Shown piece after piece: positions 18,584 to 25,993 of a stretch of DNA of 64,000 nt. The position numbers and the translations under genes are program-made. Source of the DNA: an uncultured Veillonellaceae bacterium (lineage in GTDB: Bacteria > Bacillota > Negativicutes > Veillonellales > Dialisteraceae); assembly GCA_958348245.1 (NCBI GenBank), contig CATVYJ010000007.1, forward strand, positions 37,685 through 101,684. Reading direction: 5' to 3'. Position 1 is the stretch's first letter; each line of letters starts with the position of its first letter. Below the pieces are notes generated by a model, which did not search any database, was not told the origin of the DNA, and was given only the letters and a program-made list of their open reading frames with translations.

Positions 18584-18748
18584 GCTGTGGTTTTACTCAT
18601 CTTCACAGTCATCGGTATACATTATCATGGTGTGTTATTTATGATATAATATACCATTGATATCTGATAGAGTATAAAATAAAAAGTAATGCAGCAGATA
18701 TAACTGATAAAGTTGAATACAATAGAAAAATGGAAGATATATCTGTGA

Positions 18749-19060
18749 TATGCTGACAGGTATTTCAAAAATGAACACCGCTGCGCGGCGGGGGAGACTA
18801 TCCTGAATTATCTGAAATATTGTGTGGAAGCGTTTCTCTTCTATCCGGCGAAGCGGCAGGATCTTCGGGGAAAGTAGAGCCTTTCCGTGGGGGAGAAATA
18901 CTATCTGGCGGACCACGGCATCCGTGAGTTCGGCGCGTATGCGGGCAGCCGGGACAATTTCCCCAAGTATGTGGTATCCATGGATGAAATTTCCATGGGA
19001 CAGGACGGCATCCGCCGCTGCCATATCCGGGATTTTCTGCTCGCGCCGGCATGGGGGTAA
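18749..19060 (+). pseudogene. remnant of an AAA ATPase with DUF4143 domain
   Basis: One frame reads YFKNEHRCAAGETILNYLKY, VEAFLFYPAKRQDLRGK, a TAG stop at 18875, SLSVGEKYYLADHGIRE, then abruptly DNFPKYVVSMDEISMG and IRDFLLAPAWG before a TAA. These are recognisable pieces of the C-terminal half of DUF4143-type ATPases (predicted AAA+ ATP-binding proteins). The Walker half is absent, the part between GIRE and DNFPKYV (normally over 100 residues) is deleted in frame, and there is a premature stop. It is therefore a decayed relic. The surrounding DNA from 18600 is AT-rich. The intact ATPase at 30944 is a distant relative. Confidence 0.8.
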
Positions 19061-19110
19061 GCATGTCATCATCCCTGGGCGCCGCTGCGAAGGGATGACT
19101 GTAAAATACA

Positions 19111-19139
19111 AAAGCTCTGCGGATTCGGCAGGGCTTTTT
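19111..19139 (+). terminator. intrinsic terminator (copy of 15282)
   Basis: AGCTCTGC / GCAGGGCT stem, loop GGATTCG, T5. It differs by one loop base from the terminator after the epimerase gene, and the identity continues for 9 bases beyond the T run. It lies at the 3' end of the minus-strand membrane protein gene. Confidence 0.8.
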
Positions 19140-19148
19140 GCGTGAGGA

Positions 19149-19766
19149 TTATTTTTCGAGATGGCTGTGGTAGTACCAGGCAGTGTGGCACAGCGTGAGG
19201 TAAAGCAGCAGCTCCGACAGCTCTTCAATGGTCTGATCCTGCAGGGTATGGAACATGGCGTGATGATCGCCCAGTGTGACGAACGCCATGCAGAGGACGA
19301 GCAGTACAAAATGTCTCCACGGGAGAGCGATTCCGTGAAAGACCTGCCGCCACGGCGTGTACCGCGCGAGACCGTACAGACAGAGTGCGGCGGCGAGGCC
19401 GATCGCGATGTGAATCTCCGTATGAAACGGCATATCTGCGGATGCCACCAGGATGGGTTCGCCGGTCTCCGTATGGCCCAGAGGGAAAAAGACGCGGCCC
19501 CAGGAGAGCTCCCGCAGCGCAAGGATGAGGAAGACGCCTGCGGCGGACTGCCACATCCGGGAAAGAGACAGGGATGCGCTGCGGCCGTAGTGCAGGCAGA
19601 GCGCGCAGCCGCTGAGCAGCGTCAGTACCTGTGTGTTTTCGATGGGGCCGTTTTCCACATTTGTCCAGTACGGCAGTACAAAAGACAGCGGAAAAATCAG
19701 AAGCGCATACAGCAGGAGCAACCGCCATGTGCGGCGAAGATGAGGGGAAAGCATGGAACGTCTCAA
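19149..19766 (-). CDS. polytopic membrane protein of unknown function
   Basis: 205 aa, start ATG at 19766. It has about six hydrophobic segments (near 12-32, 47-60, 72-90, 112-132, 145-165, 180-198). Charged and polar residues inside or near them include RELSWGR about residue 85 and GDHHAMFHTL about residue 170. The histidine and glutamate residues in membrane context (ELSWGR, HTEIHI, GDHHAMFH) might bind a metal or substrate, but I do not recognise the family. It is transcribed against the flanking genes and separated from them by AT-rich DNA on the start side (19767-19905). No operon partner is visible. Confidence 0.7.
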   Translation of the reverse strand: MRRSMLSPHLRRTWRLLLLYALLIFPLSFVLPYWTNVENGPIENTQVLTLLSGCALCLHYGRSASLSLSRMWQSAAGVFLILALRELSWGRVFFPLGHTETGEPILVASADMPFHTEIHIAIGLAAALCLYGLARYTPWRQVFHGIALPWRHFVLLVLCMAFVTLGDHHAMFHTLQDQTIEELSELLLYLTLCHTAWYYHSHLEK

Positions 19767-19905
19767 CTTTCAAATGAACATAAAAGAAAATATAAAAATA
19801 TATGTAATTAAGAATAATTTAAAATATAATATCATAAAACTGCTGATTTTTCAAAAGAGAATTTTTTCGTGGATTTCTTTCAGTAAAAAAGCGGGGATAC
19901 GGACG

Positions 19906-19931
19906 CATCGGCACTTTCTATAGTGCCGATG
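19906..19931. promoter_or_regulatory. inverted repeat upstream of the wbaP-like gene, candidate operator
   Basis: CATCGGCACT / AGTGCCGATG perfect 10-bp inverted repeat, loop TTCTAT, no T run, so not a good terminator. It overlaps the position expected for the -35 of an extended -10 promoter (TGATACAAT, hexamer 19946-19951). A repressor site or leader hairpin is possible. Confidence 0.5.
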
Positions 19932-20011
19932 AAGTACAAGTGTGATACAATAAAAAGAAAAATGCGCCGCAGCGGGCGGCGTTCGTAGAATGGATAAAGG
20001 CAGTGCATGGC

Positions 20012-21442
20012 ATGACGGAAAAGGTAGGAAAAAGACGCGGGCCGGGCGGGCTTCTGCCCAAACTGGTGCTGGCGGCAGGCGACTATCTCGCGATCCTCGC
20101 GGCGGAATGGGCGGCGCTCACCCTGCGCAATTTTTTCATGACCTACAGCGTGTATCATATTTCCCCGGCGTATTTTTTCCTCATTACGCCGTTTATTTTC
20201 CTGAGCTTCCTGTATATGAACCGGCTGTACAGCGGGAAACTGCTCTTCTATCAGGCGGTGGAGAAAATTTTCTGGTCCTGTGTGTACAGCGTGACCTTCG
20301 CGGTGGTGCTGCTGTTCGTGGGAAAAGTAGCGGAAGAAGTGTCGCGCCTCTATGTGGGGCTGCTTGCCGTGCTGGGATTCTGCTTCCTGGCGGGCATGCG
20401 GTATCTGCTGAAGCGCACGCTGGGACGGACGGCCCTTCTCCGTACGCCCGTGCTCATTGTGGGCGCAGGGCTCACGGCGGATGCAGTGGTCGGCGAATTT
20501 CAGAAAGACAGCGGGCTTAACTACGAAGTGGTGGGCTTTCTCGAGGACCACACGCCGAAGACAGACTGGGCAAAAGAGTATCCCGTGCTCGGCGGATTTG
20601 ACGATCTGGAAAGGGTCGTCGCCGCGACCGGCGTGCGGCACGTCCTCATCGCCGCGCCGGGCCTTTCGCAGGATCGGCTGGCCAATCTGCTGTACCGCGC
20701 CCAGTCCATCTGCTCCGACGTGGGCGTCGTGCCGAATCTGGTGGAAGTGCCCATGTCGAACGTGGAAGTGGAATCCTACTACGATGCGAAAGTGATGATT
20801 CTTCACGTGCAGAACAACCTCGCCCGGTGGTCCAACCGCACGGCCAAGCGTGTCTTCGACGTGGTCATGACGATCCTTGGCGGACTTATGATTTCCCCTA
20901 TCCTTCTCGGCGTGGCGCTCTGGGTGTACCGGGACTCTCCGGGACCCGTCATTTACAAACACCGCCGCGTGGGAAAAGACGGGAAAGAGTTTGACTGCTA
21001 TAAATTCCGCAGCATGTGCGTGGACTCTGCGGAACGGCTCCAGAAACTGCTCGATACGGATCCCGAAGCGCGGAAAGAATGGGAGACCTCCTTCAAGCTG
21101 AAAAACGACCCGCGCATCACCCGGTCCGGCGCGTTCCTGCGCAAGACCAGCCTCGATGAGCTCCCGCAGCTCCTGAACGTGCTGAAAGGCGAAATGAGCC
21201 TCGTCGGTCCGCGGCCCATCATTCAGAAAGAAGTGCCGCGGTACGGCGAATTTATCAAAGAATACTACATGGTGCGCCCCGGCATCACCGGCATGTGGCA
21301 GGTGAGCGGCCGCAGCGACATCGACTACCCCGAGCGCGTCCGCATGGACAGCTGGTACGTCCACAACTGGTCCGTCTGGCTCGACCTCGTCATGCTCTGG
21401 CGCACCGTCAAAGTCGTAGCAGGCCGCAAAGGCGCGTATTGA
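20012..21442 (+). CDS. undecaprenyl-phosphate sugar phosphotransferase (WbaP/WcaJ-type)
   Basis: 476 aa from ATG 20012 (AAAGG lies 11 bases upstream); a GTG at 20003 would add 3 residues. Four or five N-terminal membrane segments are followed by a nucleotide-binding-like domain (VLIVGAGLTADAVVGEFQ). The C-terminal bacterial sugar transferase domain starts at KRVFDVVMTILGGL and holds GPVIYKHRRVGKDGK, YKFRSM, the catalytic SLDELPQLLNVLKGEMSLVG stretch and the final PGITGMWQVSGRS. This family moves hexose-1-phosphate from a nucleotide sugar to undecaprenyl phosphate, starting a repeat unit at the cytoplasmic face. Whether it uses Glc, Gal or another sugar is not evident. It heads a three-gene cluster. 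Confidence 0.92.
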   Translation: MTEKVGKRRGPGGLLPKLVLAAGDYLAILAAEWAALTLRNFFMTYSVYHISPAYFFLITPFIFLSFLYMNRLYSGKLLFYQAVEKIFWSCVYSVTFAVVLLFVGKVAEEVSRLYVGLLAVLGFCFLAGMRYLLKRTLGRTALLRTPVLIVGAGLTADAVVGEFQKDSGLNYEVVGFLEDHTPKTDWAKEYPVLGGFDDLERVVAATGVRHVLIAAPGLSQDRLANLLYRAQSICSDVGVVPNLVEVPMSNVEVESYYDAKVMILHVQNNLARWSNRTAKRVFDVVMTILGGLMISPILLGVALWVYRDSPGPVIYKHRRVGKDGKEFDCYKFRSMCVDSAERLQKLLDTDPEARKEWETSFKLKNDPRITRSGAFLRKTSLDELPQLLNVLKGEMSLVGPRPIIQKEVPRYGEFIKEYYMVRPGITGMWQVSGRSDIDYPERVRMDSWYVHNWSVWLDLVMLWRTVKVVAGRKGAY

Positions 21443-21458
21443 GGGTGAATGGGAATAT

Positions 21459-22529
21459 ATGCAGATCGTACATGTGACGGAATGTCTGGCCGGCGGCGTG
21501 CTCACATTTCTGCTGAACCTGACTAAGGCGCTGGATGAAGAACAGCACGTTATTATTTACAGTCGAAGAGACAATACGCCGGATGATGTAGAATCACTGT
21601 TTGGAAGTAATGTCAAAATGGTTCCGTGGAAATATGCGGGGAGAGAAATCCGCGCAAAACAGGACTTGCTGGCTTTACTTGAACTCATGCGGCTTTTACG
21701 GCAGTATTTGCAGGCAGATGTGGTGCAGCTCCATTCCAGCAAAGCCGGTTTCCTGGGGCGGTTTGCGTGCCGGCTCCTCGGCAGGACGAAAAAAGTATTC
21801 TATCTGCCGCACGGACTCTCCTTTGCACGGGAAGATGTGGGCGCTAAGAAAAAGAAATTCTATACCTGTCTGGAAAAGCTGGGAAATTCATTTTGTGGTG
21901 ATGTTATTGCCTGTTCTAATTCAGAAAGAGATCTGCTTGTTAAAAACGGTATCTGCAATGTGCACGTCATTAACAATGGCATTGAAGTGTCTGCAACACT
22001 ACCGGCATATCGGAAGTTTGAGTATCCTCTGGTAATAGGGACCACCGGACGACTGACTTATCAGAAAAATCCGACCTTATTCAATGAAATTGCTAAAGCC
22101 TTTCGTGGGGATGATCGGGTGAGATTTCTGTGGATCGGTGACGGGGAGTTATGCGAGGCCATTGAACCGGCAGAAAATGTGGAAGTAACTGGTTGGCTGA
22201 CGCCGCAGAAGGTACAGGAGCAGGTACGTCATATGGATGTGTATCTGTCTACCGCTTTATGGGAGGGACTGCCTTATGCGGTTATCGAAGCGATGAACGT
22301 GGGAAAACCGTTGCTGCTTTCAGATTGTATCGGTAATGTGGATCTGGTAAATATGGGACAAAACGGGTTCCTCTATCATACGGAAGAGGAATGCATTCAA
22401 TGCATCAAATGTTTTCTGACAGAGCCGGTTCAAATCCATCGTATGGGGCGGCAGTCGTATTCACTAGTGAAAGAAAACTTTGATGTGAAAACGATGGAGG
22501 ACCAGTACAGAAAACTGTATAAATCATAA
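21459..22529 (+). CDS. GT4 family glycosyltransferase
   Basis: 356 aa. The N-terminal domain has VTECLAGGVLTFLLNL and HLHSSKAG-like VQLHSSKAGFLGRFACR, typical of the EpsF/WbnH type that adds the second sugar of repeat units. The C-terminal domain has IGTTGRLTYQKNPTLFNEIAK, WIGDGE and the E-x7-E region WEGLPYAVIEAM. It differs from the 1-13 kb GT4 group, which share RQHLL and WELW motifs, so it belongs to a separate lineage. It follows the initiating transferase by 16 bases, so it is likely the next step in the same repeat unit. It is more AT-rich than its upstream neighbour. Confidence 0.88.
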   Translation: MQIVHVTECLAGGVLTFLLNLTKALDEEQHVIIYSRRDNTPDDVESLFGSNVKMVPWKYAGREIRAKQDLLALLELMRLLRQYLQADVVQLHSSKAGFLGRFACRLLGRTKKVFYLPHGLSFAREDVGAKKKKFYTCLEKLGNSFCGDVIACSNSERDLLVKNGICNVHVINNGIEVSATLPAYRKFEYPLVIGTTGRLTYQKNPTLFNEIAKAFRGDDRVRFLWIGDGELCEAIEPAENVEVTGWLTPQKVQEQVRHMDVYLSTALWEGLPYAVIEAMNVGKPLLLSDCIGNVDLVNMGQNGFLYHTEEECIQCIKCFLTEPVQIHRMGRQSYSLVKENFDVKTMEDQYRKLYKS

Positions 22530-22579
22530 AAATCGTAAGATTCGAAACTGAATAGATACGGTATAAATGGGGACAGTCA

Positions 22580-23635
22580 ATGGTGAGGATAAATGAAAAA
22601 GCTCCGGATCGTAGTAGCAGGAAAATATTGGTCACCGGCGGGGCCGGATTCATCGGAAGTAACTTCATTTACTACGAACTGGCGCATTCGGACGATCAGA
22701 TCCTCTGCTTGGACAAACTGACCTATGCGGGGAATCTGGAGAGCCTTGCGCCTGTCTGGGACGATCCGCGTTTTGTCTTTGTGCGCGGCGATATCGCGGA
22801 CCGACAGTTTGTCTATGACCTTTTTGAAAAAGAAATGCCCGATGTGGTGGTGAATTTCGCTGCAGAGAGCCATGTAGACCGCTCCATTGCCAATCCGGGC
22901 GTTTTTCTTGAAACGAACATCATGGGCACCGGCGTGCTGCTCGACGCGTGCCGCACGTACGGTATCCGCCGTTTCCATCAGGTGTCCACGGACGAAGTGT
23001 ACGGCGACCTGCCGTTAGAACGGAAAGATTTATTCTTCACGGAGACTACGCTGCTTCATGTGTCCAGTCCCTATTCTTCCTCAAAAGCGTCGGCAGACCT
23101 CCTCGTGCAGGCGTGGCACCGCACCTATGGCGTGCCTGTGACGATTTCCCGCTGCTCCAACAACTATGGTCCGTACCAGTTCCCGGAAAAACTCATTCCA
23201 CTCATGCTTATTCATGCGTTGGAAGACAAGCCGCTTCCCGTCTACGGCGACGGCGCGAATGTGCGGGACTGGCTCTATACGGAAGACCACTGCCGGGCCA
23301 TCGACCTCATTATCCGCAAGGGGAGAGAAGGAGAAATTTACAATATTGGGGGCCACAACGAGCGGGATAATCTGACCGTAGTGAAGACCATTTTGCACGC
23401 GCTGGACAAGCCGGAGTCGCTCATCCAGTACGTGAAAGACCGTCCCGGTCACGACCGCCGCTATGCTATCGATCCGACGAAGATTCACAACGAGCTGGGC
23501 TGGCTGCCAGGGACAACATTTGAAGAAGGCGTACAGAAAACGATCCAGTGGTACCTGGAGAACAAAGAATGGTGGAAGCATATCCTGAGCGGCGAATATC
23601 GTCTGAAAAATGAAAGGATATTGAATAGAAATTAA
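22580..23635 (+). CDS. rfbB: dTDP-glucose 4,6-dehydratase
   Basis: 351 aa extended SDR. Motifs: TGGAGFIGSNF for NAD, HVDRSI, STDEVYGDLP with the catalytic Asp-Glu pair, YSSSKASADLL with YxxxK, SRCSNNYGPYQFPEKLIP and VRDWLYTEDH. It converts dTDP-glucose to dTDP-4-keto-6-deoxyglucose, the common precursor of L-rhamnose and other deoxysugars. The partner genes rfbA, rfbC and rfbD are not in the window, so they must be elsewhere or the product feeds another branch. There is no strong Shine-Dalgarno before the ATG; an internal start near KILVTGG cannot be excluded. Confidence 0.95.
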   Translation: MVRINEKAPDRSSRKILVTGGAGFIGSNFIYYELAHSDDQILCLDKLTYAGNLESLAPVWDDPRFVFVRGDIADRQFVYDLFEKEMPDVVVNFAAESHVDRSIANPGVFLETNIMGTGVLLDACRTYGIRRFHQVSTDEVYGDLPLERKDLFFTETTLLHVSSPYSSSKASADLLVQAWHRTYGVPVTISRCSNNYGPYQFPEKLIPLMLIHALEDKPLPVYGDGANVRDWLYTEDHCRAIDLIIRKGREGEIYNIGGHNERDNLTVVKTILHALDKPESLIQYVKDRPGHDRRYAIDPTKIHNELGWLPGTTFEEGVQKTIQWYLENKEWWKHILSGEYRLKNERILNRN

Positions 23636-23761
23636 GGATCAGCGCGGAAAAAGCAGATTGAGTTCTTGAGGAATAGAAGCCGCAGTTGGTAAAATAAAAG
23701 AATTACGTTGTTAATCGATAGAAGATTGAAAAGGTAGCAATATAGCGATTACATTGGGAAA

Positions 23762-23803
23762 ATAGAAAAAAGCGGAATCTGTACTGATCCCGCTTTTTTC
23801 TAT
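23762..23803. terminator. intrinsic terminator after rfbB
   Basis: ATAGAAAAAAGCGG / CCGCTTTTTTCTAT stem with a 14-base loop, A-rich on one side and T-rich on the other, so usable in both directions. The rest of 23636-23978 is AT-rich and shows no gene; TATAAT at 23867-23872 is a possible -10 for the next gene. Confidence 0.8.
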
Positions 23804-23978
23804 AGGAGATATCGCGTGCAAAGAAATGGTTCCTACCGAATAGTGTATTTTCTATTTGATCTGATATATAATGACAAAATAAGGATGGCTACAGAGAACG
23901 CGCAAAGCGGAAGAGATGTGTTCTATTTAGTTAAAACTTGAACTATAAAATCAAAATCAAGAGAAAAGGAGTGCCCTA

Positions 23979-24899
23979 ATGAATAAAGTGTATATCAAAA
24001 TTGGAACTACGGAATTCAGTGTAGAAGGAGAAAGTGAATTTATTGCCAAAGAAAGGGAGTATTTCTGGCAAAATATATCCAGGATATTTCAGTTTGATTC
24101 TGGCGTATCGACGCAAATTCCGAAAAGAGTGCCTCTTGAGGAGGCGGGAGAAAGGCCGGTGGCTGCTGGCACCTTTCAGCCTATGGCTTCAGACAACAAA
24201 GATACTCAAATATCTGCCGCCGTGTTTTTAAAGGAAAAGCAATTTACCAGTGCAGCTGAAGTTGTCATGGGCGCGGCGTATTATCTTACTTGTATAAAAC
24301 AAATAGAAATCTTTAATGCTGGAGATATTCAAGCGGTAATAGATGAGGCGCAGATTGCCCGTCCAAGTAACATATGGTCAAATATTCGGAGTAATATCAA
24401 GCGCGGGTGGCTTCAGGTTATGGAGGAAACTAAGAAGGGAAGAAAGGCGTATAAACTGCAAGAGGCCGGAAAGCGTTGGTGTGAGCAGTACAAAGTACGG
24501 TCCGAACCGGAAATAAAAGGATCTTCCCAAGGATTGGGCGGGGTGCTGCTGGTTGCATCAGATTTTTCGAAACTTTCCGTAGGAGAATCTTCTATATCTA
24601 AATACTGTGACCCAATGAAAGCAGAAAAATTTCGAGAACAGCTATTGATAGTTATGTATATTTTCATCAAAGAAAAAAATATCCAATTTTTCTCTACAGC
24701 GGGACTGATTTCGTTGTTTAAACAGATATTTCATGTATCAATCACTCAACGAAAAATGCGATATGCGCTTCATCACGGAGAGTGGGCTTATCGTAGTAAA
24801 ATGGAGAAAAAGGAGATTTATTATACCTTGTCCGATGAAGGCCTGCGGGAAGCGGAACGTCTCATTGCAAGATATAAGGCGGGAAAAGGCGGAAAGTAG
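23979..24899 (+). CDS. unknown protein with two winged-helix-like domains
   Basis: 306 aa; AAAAGGAG precedes the ATG. I do not recognise the family. Two regions appear to repeat the same fold: about 88-170, ending KAYKLQEAGKRWCEQY, and about 210-300, ending YYTLSDEGLREAERL. Each looks like a winged-helix domain that finishes with the usual wing plus Y-x-LT-x-x-G helix. The N-terminal 45 residues (KIGTTEFSVEGESEFIAKE) form a separate small strand-rich unit, followed by a linker. A DNA-binding or other regulatory role is plausible. Base composition is clearly more AT-rich than the surrounding chromosome, suggesting recent acquisition. Confidence 0.65.
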   Translation: MNKVYIKIGTTEFSVEGESEFIAKEREYFWQNISRIFQFDSGVSTQIPKRVPLEEAGERPVAAGTFQPMASDNKDTQISAAVFLKEKQFTSAAEVVMGAAYYLTCIKQIEIFNAGDIQAVIDEAQIARPSNIWSNIRSNIKRGWLQVMEETKKGRKAYKLQEAGKRWCEQYKVRSEPEIKGSSQGLGGVLLVASDFSKLSVGESSISKYCDPMKAEKFREQLLIVMYIFIKEKNIQFFSTAGLISLFKQIFHVSITQRKMRYALHHGEWAYRSKMEKKEIYYTLSDEGLREAERLIARYKAGKGGK

Positions 24900-25002
24900 T
24901 ATATGACAGAGCAGAGGAGAAATCTGTATTGACGTAAAAAGCATTGAAACGTAATCAGAATCTCGGGGATGGCAATGCAGAGAATATAAGGAGGAAGGCT
25001 AT

Positions 25003-25833
25003 ATGAATCAGCCGATTGTTGCATTAATGTATGATTTTGACAGGACGCTTTGCACTAAAGATATGCAGGAATATGGATTTATTCCCGAAATCGGAATGGA
25101 TGCAGGTTCATTTTGGAGACAAGTGAATACATTGACCGATGAACAGGGGATGGATAACATTCTGGCTTATATGTTTTTGATGGTTGAAATGTGTAAGGAG
25201 AAAAAGGTTCCTATTACTCGAAAGAAATTTAATGACTTGGGCAAAGGGGTGCAGTTCTTTGATGGAGTGGACACCTGGTTTGAACGGATCAATGAATATG
25301 GGAAAGCCCTTGGGGTTCGAATTGAACATTACATTGTTTCTTCGGGGTTGAAAGAAATTATAGAAGGCACGGAGATTGCTCCCTACATGAAGAAAATTTA
25401 TGCTTGTGAATTCATGTATGATTATACGGGGTCAATCCAGTGGCCGAAATTTGCCGTGAATTATACGGCTAAGACGCAGTTTTTATTTCGAATAAATAAG
25501 GGGGTACTGACGATTGATAGTACAAGTGCCGAAAAATTGAATCAGTTTACGCCGGAAAATGATCGAAGGATTCCGTTTCGAAATATGATTTATATAGGAG
25601 ATGGACTGACGGATGTCCCTTGTATGAAACTGGTGCGTGTCAATGGTGGACAATCCATTGCCGTTTTTGATCCGGAGAAAGGAAAATCAACAGCTAAGGA
25701 TTTATTAGAAGCAGAACGAGTTAATTATATCGTACCTGCGGAATATGGTCCTGGAAGTGACGTAGAAACGATTGTCAAAGCGATTGTAAAAAAGATTCAG
25801 GCTGTGGAAGAAATGCGGTCTTATATGAAGTAA
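25003..25833 (+). CDS. HAD superfamily phosphatase
   Basis: 276 aa; AAGGAGG precedes the ATG. HAD motif I is DFDRTL (nucleophile Asp11, acid Asp13), motif II is the serine in HYIVSSGLKE (about 110), and motif IV is YIGDGLTDVP (about 200-210). Between motifs I and II there is an alpha-helical cap (about 25-95). The length and the DFDRTLCT start resemble phosphoserine-phosphatase-like HAD proteins, but the substrate is unknown. It is AT-rich like the gene upstream and lies about 100 bases behind it, so the two may be one imported unit. A terminator follows. Confidence 0.8.
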   Translation: MNQPIVALMYDFDRTLCTKDMQEYGFIPEIGMDAGSFWRQVNTLTDEQGMDNILAYMFLMVEMCKEKKVPITRKKFNDLGKGVQFFDGVDTWFERINEYGKALGVRIEHYIVSSGLKEIIEGTEIAPYMKKIYACEFMYDYTGSIQWPKFAVNYTAKTQFLFRINKGVLTIDSTSAEKLNQFTPENDRRIPFRNMIYIGDGLTDVPCMKLVRVNGGQSIAVFDPEKGKSTAKDLLEAERVNYIVPAEYGPGSDVETIVKAIVKKIQAVEEMRSYMK

Positions 25834-25845
25834 TGGATACAATTG

Positions 25846-25872
25846 GGCAGAGGCGCAATGACTCTGCCTTTT
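25846..25872 (+). terminator. intrinsic terminator
   Basis: GGCAGAG / CTCTGCC stem, nine-base loop, followed by TTTTC. It marks the right end of the AT-rich insert. Confidence 0.75.
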
Positions 25873-25993
25873 CATTTGTTGCTTCTATATATGAGTTTTC
25901 TCATGCGGTATAATAAAGTAGATTGAAAGATAAAATGATTTGACTGTATATATAGATAAAAAATGAACGCCCTCTCGGGGCGGGGAGTTTGGG

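Noticed and set aside
18635..19522. 295-codon minus-strand open frame
   Set aside because: It overlaps the membrane protein gene in another frame and runs across the pseudogene and terminator; the 205-aa frame at 19149-19766 has proper membrane segments.
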